This document shows positions 26,325 through 33,609 of a stretch of 64,000 bases of DNA, piece after piece. Within the stretch, counting starts at the first letter, position 1. Every line of letters begins with the position of its first letter. The stretch spans positions 93,305-157,304 of the forward strand of contig SFGN01000009.1 in NCBI GenBank assembly GCA_004556565.1, written 5' to 3'. The DNA is from Lachnospiraceae bacterium. Its GTDB lineage: Bacteria; Bacillota_A; Clostridia; Lachnospirales; Lachnospiraceae. The position numbers were made by a program, and so were the translations under genes. The notes under the pieces are model-generated. The model had not been told where the DNA came from. It ran no database searches and worked only from the letters and a program-made list of their open reading frames with translations.

Positions 26325-26852
26325 TTAATACTCTATCCCCGCTCTTGCCATGATACCCCTGTCATATGGATGCCTTACCTTACGGATTTCTGATATATAA
26401 TCTGCAAGTGCTTCCACCTCAGGAGCAGGATTTCTTCCTGTCAGAATCACTTCAAGCTTATCCGGCTTTTCCGTTAAAAAATGGACTGCCTTCTGCCTGT
26501 CAATGACTTCACACTGATATGCAGACATAAACTCGTCCAAAATAAGCAGGTCGTATTTGTCTTCTTCACACTCTCTTACGGCCGCCTCCCATAATCTGTG
26601 ATATACCTCTTTAAAGGATGCCTGTTCCTCGGAAGACAGCTGACTGTAAAATCCGAAATATCTTTCCGGATATAGAAAATCAATTCCCGGGATATCCGCC
26701 ATTCCCTTCAATTCCCCGGAACGCTCATTTTTCATAAAACGGACAAATAAAACCTTTTTTCCGCACCCTGCAGCCCTAACGGCAAGCCCCACGGCAGCCG
26801 TTGTCTTTCCTTTCCCGTCACCGCAGTAAATATGAACCAGTCCCCTTTCCAT
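26325..26852 (-). CDS. cobO: Cob(I)yrinic acid a,c-diamide adenosyltransferase
   Basis: CobO/BtuR-type ATP:corrinoid adenosyltransferase of 175 residues. The P-loop GDGKGKTTAAVGLAVRAAG is at the N-terminus and LLILDEFMSAYQ is the Walker B-like region. ATG 26852 follows AGAGGTG; the longer open frame to 26927 runs into the leader. It is the first gene of the cobalamin/tetrapyrrole operon, preceded by a leader of about 160 nt and a promoter at 27021-27049. Confidence 0.92.
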   Translation of the reverse strand: MERGLVHIYCGDGKGKTTAAVGLAVRAAGCGKKVLFVRFMKNERSGELKGMADIPGIDFLYPERYFGFYSQLSSEEQASFKEVYHRLWEAAVRECEEDKYDLLILDEFMSAYQCEVIDRQKAVHFLTEKPDKLEVILTGRNPAPEVEALADYISEIRKVRHPYDRGIMARAGIEY

Positions 26853-27049
26853 GTATGCACCTCTTTTCAAAATAAAGCAGACACCCGCAGCTTCCGGATA
26901 CTTTGGCAACTGACCAATACCGCCCACTCCCGAAGCGAGGGCAGTCTCTTATCTGCGCTGCATAATTATCTACAGACACGAAACAGAGGCTGCCGTTTTT
27001 ACGCCCGGAATCATGCATTCAGTTTAGCACAACCATCTTTCCTTTGCAA
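26853..27049 (-). promoter_or_regulatory. Promoter and structured leader of cobO operon
   Basis: TTGCAA (27044-27049), a 17-nt spacer and TAAACT (27021-27026) give a start near 27014. The leader can form a GGCAG-C-CTCT / AGAG-A-CTGCC stem enclosing a TCTG/CAGA stem, then a CCC/GGG hairpin with a GCTTCGG loop. The cobalamin-riboswitch core (GCCACTG and the B12 box) was not found, so the class is unassigned. Confidence 0.45.
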
Positions 27050-27076
27050 CAATGCTCAGGACTCTGGCCGGCCGGC

Positions 27077-27493
27077 CTAATTACTCATCCCATCTTCATC
27101 GTCAGTATCTCCCATCATTTCTCCTATGTTCCCGCTGACAATTTCCTCCCCGTTACTATCGTCGCCTGTACGGACCGGCATGACTTTTCCCATTTTTCGG
27201 ACAGTTACTTTTTTGCCATACATATCGTCCGGGTGGAATCTGCCGGTATATGCCGCACACCATGCGGCACCATTTACAGGCATTAGTGGAAAAATAAACC
27301 AATCATCCATAAAAATCCCAAAAGCAGGCTCTTCTTTGTCCTGTATTTCATCCGGCAGCCCATAAAGCTCCGCCATCACGATTGTTCCACCATATACCTC
27401 AAACAGAGAAACTATTCCATGTACTTCGTCAAATTTTCCATTTCCTTTAAGTCTTACTTCCGCCTCTGGAAGCCCATTCAATTTTTCTACCAT
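27077..27493 (-). CDS. Cu/Zn-SOD-like protein lacking metal ligands
   Basis: 138 residues without a signal peptide. The order of segments follows the SOD_Cu family as found in gut Firmicutes: RLKGNGKF and HGIVSLFEV strands, GGTIVMAELYGLPDE, then GIFMDDW where FGFHIHE is expected, then a TGRFHPDDMYGKKVTVRK strand pair and a DDSNGEEIVSGNIG end matching the SGNxGxKIACGVI tail. The copper- and zinc-binding histidines of the family are absent; only two isolated histidines remain. Enzymatic dismutation is therefore unlikely and the function is unknown. ATG 27493 has AGAGG upstream. Confidence 0.6.
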   Translation of the reverse strand: MVEKLNGLPEAEVRLKGNGKFDEVHGIVSLFEVYGGTIVMAELYGLPDEIQDKEEPAFGIFMDDWFIFPLMPVNGAAWCAAYTGRFHPDDMYGKKVTVRKMGKVMPVRTGDDSNGEEIVSGNIGEMMGDTDDEDGMSN

Positions 27494-27554
27494 ATACCAT
27501 CCTCTCTTCCAATCATGATTGCTTATCAATTTTCCCTCATCTATCCTCTTTTCT

Positions 27555-28682
27555 TTACAATTCTGCCGGGCGCTCCAGCATCAGCCAGTTTGCACGGAAC
27601 GGGCGCATCAGGTTCCAGTACCCGACACCGCGCAGTGCATAGTCTCTTGCCATTTCCAGCTTATAAGAAATGCTCCTTACATCTTCAAACCATACTTCGT
27701 GAATCTGACTGTTTTGCATATAAGTAAAATACGGACTTTGGGCCTGCCCGGAAAACTGAATAGCCGCTCCGTTCTCCACCGCAAGGTTCACGGCCTCCAC
27801 ATTTCCGATCAGCCGGGCACGAGACACACCGCGTTCATACGGCAGCGTCCAGTCATATCCGTAATTCGGTATTCCCATCATAATTTTCTCCCTTGGTATT
27901 TCAGTCAAAGCATACTCGACCACCTGACGTACCTTATTTAAAGGCGCCACCGCCATCGGCGGACCATATGTATATCCCCATTCATATGTCATTAGAAATA
28001 CATAATCCGCATTTTCTCCAAGAAGCCGGTAATCCATTCCTTCATATAAAAGCCCCGGCTGATCCGCCCGTTCCTTCGGTGCCAGAGCTACCGACGTCTG
28101 GTATCCCTGCCCGCTTAAAATCTCCTGCATGCTTCCCACAAATTCCGCATAAGCAATACGGTTATCCGGCAAAATATATTCAAAGTCGATATCAACGCCT
28201 GCATAGCCTTTTTGCTGCACGGTTTCCAGAACATTCTGGATCAGCCGTTCCTGAATTTCCTTATTTTCCACAAGGACTTTGACAAGTTGATTGTTAAATG
28301 TACCTTCCGTAAACGGGGTCAGCACCATAATCGGCTCAATTCCGTTTTTCCACGCAGATTCAATCATCCACAAATCATCCTTAAGGGGCGGTACAAGCTC
28401 CCCCTCAAATGTAAATCCATATGAAAATACGAGCAGTTCATTTAACGCTGGGAATGCCTGTTCCAGAATAAAAGGTTCTGCAAACGGATATGCATAGCCC
28501 GTCACCTGCATCTCGTCTCTGTACTCTCCTTCTTCCCCCGGCTGAAGGATCAAAAGAGCCTGGCCTTCTGCCAGATTATCCGGGTTTGCTATCTGATTGT
28601 CAAATGCAATTTTCTCCACGGGGACGCCAAAACTTTCCGCTATCGTATACAGCGTCTCCCCCCGGCTCACCACATAGATCAT
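27555..28682 (-). CDS. LysM - GH18 peptidoglycan hydrolase
   Basis: 375 residues: one LysM domain (about 1-45; MIYVVSRGETLYTIAESFG) followed by a GH18 domain with the catalytic GVDIDFEY (DxxDxDxE type). The layout matches spore-associated SleL/YaaH/YdhD-like N-acetylglucosaminidases acting on cortex peptidoglycan. There is no signal peptide, which also fits spore coat-associated proteins. GGAGG precedes ATG 28682. It is transcribed away from the glycine riboswitch unit. A sporulation role is inferred from family. Confidence 0.88.
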   Translation of the reverse strand: MIYVVSRGETLYTIAESFGVPVEKIAFDNQIANPDNLAEGQALLILQPGEEGEYRDEMQVTGYAYPFAEPFILEQAFPALNELLVFSYGFTFEGELVPPLKDDLWMIESAWKNGIEPIMVLTPFTEGTFNNQLVKVLVENKEIQERLIQNVLETVQQKGYAGVDIDFEYILPDNRIAYAEFVGSMQEILSGQGYQTSVALAPKERADQPGLLYEGMDYRLLGENADYVFLMTYEWGYTYGPPMAVAPLNKVRQVVEYALTEIPREKIMMGIPNYGYDWTLPYERGVSRARLIGNVEAVNLAVENGAAIQFSGQAQSPYFTYMQNSQIHEVWFEDVRSISYKLEMARDYALRGVGYWNLMRPFRANWLMLERPAEL

Positions 28683-28747
28683 GCCACCACCTCCATATAC
28701 CACTTTATGAAGCAGGTAAAAATTTTATACGTTCATTTCCGAAAATG

Positions 28748-28776
28748 TTGCAATCATATATCATATGTGATATAAT
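28748..28776 (+). promoter_or_regulatory. Promoter of the glycine-riboswitch unit
   Basis: TTGCAA (28748-28753), a 17-nt spacer and TATAAT (28771-28776), about 55 nt before the riboswitch aptamer. Confidence 0.7.
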
Positions 28777-28829
28777 CCCTCTGCTATAAAAAATATTTCC
28801 GATGAAGCCATTAGAATCCGTACAGGAAA

Positions 28830-28920
28830 CTGAAGGTGGAGGAGACTCTGGAGAATCTCAGTATTGAGTGCCGAAGGTGCAAGGTTTTAACCGAATCTCT
28901 CAGGCAAAAGGACAGAGCAG
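28830..28920 (+). promoter_or_regulatory. Glycine riboswitch, apparently one aptamer
   Basis: The conserved blocks are present in order: GGAGGAGACTCTGGAGA, then GCCGAAGGTGCAAGG, then CTCTCAGGCAAAAGGACAGAG. This is the gcvT-type aptamer. Only one copy is visible, not the common tandem. A terminator hairpin follows at 28956-28987, so control is probably by transcription attenuation of the symporter gene. Confidence 0.93.
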
Positions 28921-28955
28921 ATATTAGTGTACACTCATGTCTGTATGCATTTTCC

Positions 28956-28987
28956 GGAGCCGCTGATGTTCATCAGCCGCTTTTTTT
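28956..28987 (+). terminator. Riboswitch-linked intrinsic terminator
   Basis: Stem from AGCCGCTGATG and CATCAGCCGCT with one internal mismatch and a short loop, followed by seven T residues. It sits between the aptamer and the symporter start and is the likely expression platform. Confidence 0.75.
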
Positions 28988-29059
28988 ATGCTTTTAATAC
29001 GGAGAATCTTTTGATTTTTCAGGGGATAAGAAGTTTTTATAATGTTGGGAGGAACAGAC

Positions 29060-30436
29060 ATGCAGACACTATTAATCATCGTACAGACGATCAACAGGTA
29101 CTTATCAGATTATATTTTGATTATCCTGCTTTTGGGGACAGGAATCTTTTTCAGCATTCGGACAAATTTCGTACAGATCCGCTGCTTCGGTGAAGGAATG
29201 CACAGAGTGTTCGGAAGCTTCTCGCTCCACGGAGGAAAACAGGCGAACGGACTCAGCTCCTTTCAGGCTTTAACGACTGCCATAGCAGCTCAGGTCGGAA
29301 CCGGTAATATCGTCGGAGCCTGCGGTGCAATCCTTGTGGGAGGTCCCGGTGCAATTTTCTGGATGTGGATTATCGCATTTTTCTCAATGGCGACAATTTA
29401 TGCCGAAGCCGTACTGGCACAGGAGACCCGGATCGTGCAAAAGGACGGAACCGTCCACGGCGGGCCGGTCTACTACATAAAAAAAGCATTTCCGAACAAA
29501 GCCGGAAATTTCCTTGCCGGCTTTTTTGCTGTTGCCATCATTCTTGCCCTCGGATTCATGGGATGTATGGTACAGTCCAATTCCATCGGGGAGACATGCA
29601 GCACTGCGTTCGGTATCCCATCCTGGATAGTCGGAATCATAATAGCCCTTATTTCCGCATTCATTTTTATAGGCGGAGTGCAGAGAATTGCAGCTGTCAC
29701 TGAAAAACTGGTACCGATTATGGCTATTCTTTATCTTTTGGGCGGAGTTATCATTTTGGCTTGCCGCATCCGCTACATTCCGGAAACCTTCGGGCTTATC
29801 TTTAAATATGCTTTCATGCCAAATTCTTTGATTGGAGGCGGATTTGGATATGCGCTGAAAACAGCAGTCAGCCAGGGGGCAAAACGTGGTCTTTTCTCGA
29901 ACGAGGCCGGAATGGGCTCCACACCTCATGCACATGCCATGGCAAATGTGAAAAAACCTCATGACCAGGGTGTTGTCGCTATGATCGGTGTTTTTATTGA
30001 CACATTTATCGTATTGACCATGACTGCACTGATCGTTATTTCCACGCTTTATGCCGGAAACGGAATCCTCGCAGGAGGCTCGGCTGACGGTGTGAATAAA
30101 ACCAATATGGTACAGCTTGCTTTTTCGAGTGTTGTCGGAGAAGGTGCAGGAAATATTTTTGTTGCCATCTGCCTGCTTTTCTTCGCATTTTCCACAATTA
30201 TAAGTTGGAATTTCTTTGGGAAAATCAACGTTTCCTATCTGTTTGGGGAGAAGGCGACGGCAGTATATTCTGTGATTGCAATAGCATTCATTTTCCTGGG
30301 TTCATGCCTTTCAAATGACCTGGTATGGGAGCTATCAGATATGTTCAATCAGCTTATGGTAATCCCTAACACCCTTGCACTGATTGCATTGTCCGGCATC
30401 GTTGTAACTTCTGCTAAAAAAATCAGAAAGAAATAG
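29060..30436 (+). CDS. Alanine/glycine:cation symporter (AlsT family)
   Basis: Sodium- or proton-coupled small-amino-acid importer of 458 residues with about 11 hydrophobic helices. Family motifs include ALTTAIAAQVGTGNIVGA and the GLFSNEAGMGSTPHAHA stretch. ATG 29060 is preceded by GGGAGGAA; the ATG at 29042 lies upstream of that site. The glycine riboswitch in its leader indicates that glycine is a substrate or signal. Confidence 0.94.
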   Translation: MQTLLIIVQTINRYLSDYILIILLLGTGIFFSIRTNFVQIRCFGEGMHRVFGSFSLHGGKQANGLSSFQALTTAIAAQVGTGNIVGACGAILVGGPGAIFWMWIIAFFSMATIYAEAVLAQETRIVQKDGTVHGGPVYYIKKAFPNKAGNFLAGFFAVAIILALGFMGCMVQSNSIGETCSTAFGIPSWIVGIIIALISAFIFIGGVQRIAAVTEKLVPIMAILYLLGGVIILACRIRYIPETFGLIFKYAFMPNSLIGGGFGYALKTAVSQGAKRGLFSNEAGMGSTPHAHAMANVKKPHDQGVVAMIGVFIDTFIVLTMTALIVISTLYAGNGILAGGSADGVNKTNMVQLAFSSVVGEGAGNIFVAICLLFFAFSTIISWNFFGKINVSYLFGEKATAVYSVIAIAFIFLGSCLSNDLVWELSDMFNQLMVIPNTLALIALSGIVVTSAKKIRKK

Positions 30437-30507
30437 TAAATTATTTCAAACATATTCCTGCTTACATAATCTGCCCGCGGCAGTAATATCCGGGGATACG
30501 GCAATAG

Positions 30508-30546
30508 AAAAAGGAGAGCCATCGTTATGATACGCTCCCCTTTTTT
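30508..30546. terminator. Bidirectional terminator between symporter and queA
   Basis: A-tract plus GGAGAGC pairs with GCTCCCC plus T-tract (30508-30519 with 30534-30545) with one mismatch. The A and T runs let it end transcription from both convergent genes. Confidence 0.75.
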
Positions 30547-30606
30547 CGTACCCAATTTTCTTTTTATTTTCCGGTTATCTGTCTGCCTGTCTTTCCTGCT
30601 GCTCAC

Positions 30607-31632
30607 TCAGATTATCAGCATTGCATCTCCAAAGCTGAAAAAACGATATCGTTCTTTCACCGCCTCTTCATAAGCCGCCATGACGTTTTCTCTTCCTGCC
30701 AGTGCAGAGACAAGCATAATAAGCGTTGATTCCGGAAGATGGAAATTCGTGATAAGACAGTCCAGTACTTTGAACTGATATCCCGGATAAATAAAAATCT
30801 CCGTCCAGCCGCTGCACGCTTTTAGATGTCCTGCTTCGTCCGCCGCGGATTCAATCGTCCTGCAGCTCGTCGTCCCGACACAGATAACTCTGCCTCCGCC
30901 GTCATGTGCACGGTTGATTTTTTCAGCCGCATCCTCACTGACCTGATAAAATTCGGAATGCATATGATGATCGGTCACTTCCTCCACCTTTACCGGGCGG
31001 AATGTCCCCAGACCGACATGAAGTGTTACCCTGGCAATATCAACGCCTTTCTTTTGAATATCTTCCAGAAGCTGAGGTGTAAAATGAAGTCCTGCCGTAG
31101 GTGCGGCAGCTGACCCATCGTGCGTTGCATAAACGGTATTATACCGGCTTTTATCCTTCAGCTGATGTGTAATATAAGGCGGAAGCGGCATCTGCCCAAG
31201 CTGATCCAGGACTTCCTCAAAAATCCCGTCATACGTAAACTGTACCAGACGGTTGCCTTCTTCAACCACATCTATCACTTCGCCAATCAGAAGTCCCTCA
31301 CCAAAACTGATTTTCGTACCCGGTTTTGCTTTTTTCCCGGGCTTCACAAGCGTCTCCCAGACATTGTTTTCTTTTCTTTTTAGTAATAAAATCTCTATTT
31401 TTGCGTCAGTTCCGACTTTAGAACCTATCAATCTTGCCGGAATCACTTTTGTATCATTGATGACCAGACAGTCCCCTTCTTTCAGATAATCCAGAACATC
31501 TGTAAAGACATGATGGGAAATTTCTCCTGACTTCTTATCCAGAACAAGAAGCCTTGAGCCTGACCGATCCTGCAACGGATCCTGAGCAATCAGTTCCTCC
31601 GGCAAATCATAATAAAAATCCTGTCGTTTCAT
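30607..31632 (-). CDS. queA: tRNA preQ1(34) S-adenosylmethionine ribosyltransferase-isomerase
   Basis: 341 residues. QueA transfers the ribosyl moiety of SAM to preQ1 in tRNA to form epoxyqueuosine. Signatures seen are FYYDLPEELIAQDP, the GSAAAPTAGLHFT stretch and CLITNFHLPESTLIMLVSA. The ATG at 31632 has AAGGG 9 nt upstream and is preferred to the TTG at 31638. The next step, epoxyqueuosine reduction, is covered by queH at 51683-52333. Confidence 0.95.
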   Translation of the reverse strand: MKRQDFYYDLPEELIAQDPLQDRSGSRLLVLDKKSGEISHHVFTDVLDYLKEGDCLVINDTKVIPARLIGSKVGTDAKIEILLLKRKENNVWETLVKPGKKAKPGTKISFGEGLLIGEVIDVVEEGNRLVQFTYDGIFEEVLDQLGQMPLPPYITHQLKDKSRYNTVYATHDGSAAAPTAGLHFTPQLLEDIQKKGVDIARVTLHVGLGTFRPVKVEEVTDHHMHSEFYQVSEDAAEKINRAHDGGGRVICVGTTSCRTIESAADEAGHLKACSGWTEIFIYPGYQFKVLDCLITNFHLPESTLIMLVSALAGRENVMAAYEEAVKERYRFFSFGDAMLII

Positions 31633-31652
31633 AAGCAATTACCCTTCTGTTT

Positions 31653-32549
31653 TTATTCTTCCTGCTGCCCCGCATCGGCTTCTCTTTCCTGACAGAATGA
31701 CTCAGACGGATTATGGCCTGCAGTCTCTTTTCTTTCCGAACAGAATGCCGCAGACGGCTCCTGCCCTGCAGACGGACTGCTTTCTGCCCCGATGTCAGAT
31801 ACCGGTTTCACGAGTCCGCGCACAGGCACATTGCCGCCGGCAGCAACCGGCTTCGGAACGGCATAAAACGGATATATTTTTACCCGTTTTGCATATACGA
31901 CTCTGGTATCCGAAAGCATATCGTGGAATCCGCGTTTTTCTTTATCCAGCGCTACAAGCAGATAACCGATCCCGATTGAAATACTGCAGAGGAACCGTCC
32001 GACAGTCTCCCTGTAGACAACATCAATCAGACGCAGCTCCTGGCCTTTAGCTGCGCTTTCAACACGCAGATTCAACGCTTTTTTCCCCAGTGTCGAGCCT
32101 GTGTAATATGTGCACAGGATAAAATAGAGCACCTGTACCGCATAAAGCAGAATATCTTTCAGAAAATACTGGAAGAGAATATTTCCGTCCAGAAATGTTC
32201 CTTTTGTCAGCGATGTGACCGGTATCAGTACCAGTCGAGCCGCCAGCAGGATAAAAAACACTATAATATGATCCAGAAGAAAAGCCGCCAGCCTCACCCA
32301 GAAACCCGCATATACTATCTCTTCCTGTGCTGCCTGCACAAAAACTTTTTCAGCCTGAACATCCCGCGTAAACGCCTCATTTGTCTGTGTTCTCTGTGTA
32401 AATACTCCGGCTTCCTGCACGTCATTTCCAAATGCTTCTGTTTCCTGTGTTTCCTGAACATCGGAAGTATTATCCGCTCTTATTACGTTTTCTGCCACAT
32501 CCCGTGCCCCGGATTCATCCGGCTGTGTATCACTGTAAAGGTTTTGCAT
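31653..32549 (-). CDS. RDD-family membrane protein with repetitive N-terminus
   Basis: 298 residues. Residues 1-78 are acidic, glutamine-rich and loosely repetitive (recurring V/T-Q-x-x-Q-x-x-E-A-F units). The RDD domain (about 79-215) contains YAGFWVRLAAFLLDHIIVFF, two more hydrophobic helices and GSTLGKKALNLRV. The C-terminal tail is again hydrophilic. Its start lies inside the sppA 3' end (20 bp overlap), so the two are co-translated. Function of RDD proteins is mostly unknown; transport has been proposed for some. Confidence 0.85.
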   Translation of the reverse strand: MQNLYSDTQPDESGARDVAENVIRADNTSDVQETQETEAFGNDVQEAGVFTQRTQTNEAFTRDVQAEKVFVQAAQEEIVYAGFWVRLAAFLLDHIIVFFILLAARLVLIPVTSLTKGTFLDGNILFQYFLKDILLYAVQVLYFILCTYYTGSTLGKKALNLRVESAAKGQELRLIDVVYRETVGRFLCSISIGIGYLLVALDKEKRGFHDMLSDTRVVYAKRVKIYPFYAVPKPVAAGGNVPVRGLVKPVSDIGAESSPSAGQEPSAAFCSERKETAGHNPSESFCQEREADAGQQEE

Positions 32550-33519
32550 AATACATCAGCACCCCGCTTTCCATTTCAGCTGCGGTTTCTTTCAGTACCT
32601 GTGCTTCCGATTTCGGAATAACTTCTTTCACTTTTAAAAAAAGAGAAGCAAAGATATTATCTTCCGAGGTCAGCTCATAATAATCATAAACTCCAAGCTC
32701 ATCGCTCATCATGTACTGCACATCCTCCAGAGATGCAAGTTCATCAACCAGACCAAGATTCAGGGCCTGTTTGCCGGTATATGTCCTGCCGTCTGCAAGA
32801 GCAATCACTTCATCCTCTGACATATTACGGCCGTCTGCCACGATTTCCACGAACCTGCTGTAGCATTCATCCACCTGGCTCTGGTAAATCGCAATCTGCT
32901 CATCCGTCAGACTGCTGCTGTCTTTATTTTCCCCGCTTGTTATGCTGACATAGCGGATACCCAGCTTTTCATATAACCCTGTCAGGTCATATCCCGACAT
33001 AATAACGCCGATGGAACCTGTCGTGGTATTCGGATTTGCAAAAATATAATCAGATGCCATAGATACCATATATCCGCCGGAAGCAGCGTAATGAGACATA
33101 TATACCCAGACCGGATTTCCTGTATAATCCCGGTATTCCTGAAGCTTCAGATACAATTCCTCTGATTCATATACTGTTCCGCCCGGAGAATCCACATACA
33201 GAAGAATTCCTCTGTTATAAGGATCATCCATCAAATAATTTACATAATTCATTGTCGTAAGGTGCTGATAAGATTGTTCGTCATCAAAAAGCCCTGCCTC
33301 ATACTGCTCTTCAATGGTTCCGACAACATCCACAATCGCGATATAATCATAATCAGGCGTATCAAAACCGATGTCTTCACTGACAAGTGCATTTACACTT
33401 TCCGCCAGCATATTCTCAGAGACCTGCTTAGCCATCATATTTGTCAGCACGCTCGACACTCCGACAGCGATGAACAGAACTACCGCTGCAACCAGCCCGA
33501 TAACCTGCTTTTTCTTCAT
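32530..33519 (-). CDS. sppA: Signal peptide peptidase SppA
   Basis: Membrane-anchored serine protease of 329 residues that cleaves remnant signal peptides. An N-terminal TM helix (residues 5-24) precedes a ClpP-like domain: YVDSPGGTVYESEE, then the nucleophile serine in SHYAASGGYMVSMA, TGSIGVIMSGYDL, and the general-base lysine likely in SGENKDSSS. Length fits the short Bacillus-type SppA. It overlaps the RDD protein gene. Confidence 0.92.
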   Translation of the reverse strand: MKKKQVIGLVAAVVLFIAVGVSSVLTNMMAKQVSENMLAESVNALVSEDIGFDTPDYDYIAIVDVVGTIEEQYEAGLFDDEQSYQHLTTMNYVNYLMDDPYNRGILLYVDSPGGTVYESEELYLKLQEYRDYTGNPVWVYMSHYAASGGYMVSMASDYIFANPNTTTGSIGVIMSGYDLTGLYEKLGIRYVSITSGENKDSSSLTDEQIAIYQSQVDECYSRFVEIVADGRNMSEDEVIALADGRTYTGKQALNLGLVDELASLEDVQYMMSDELGVYDYYELTSEDNIFASLFLKVKEVIPKSEAQVLKETAAEMESGVLMYYAKPLQ

Positions 33520-33609
33520 TTCATTTCCTCCATAACGTCCTTATATAACGTTTCTCTGCTGTAATCCCCGCCGTCTTTTTCAGAAACAGCGGGGGAAATG
33601 CTTCATCCT

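Noticed and set aside
26818..27018. ORF and possible cobalamin riboswitch upstream of cobO
   Set aside because: The ORF has no ribosome-binding site and overlaps the leader; the B12 box and GCCACTG core were not found, so I did not call a cobalamin riboswitch.
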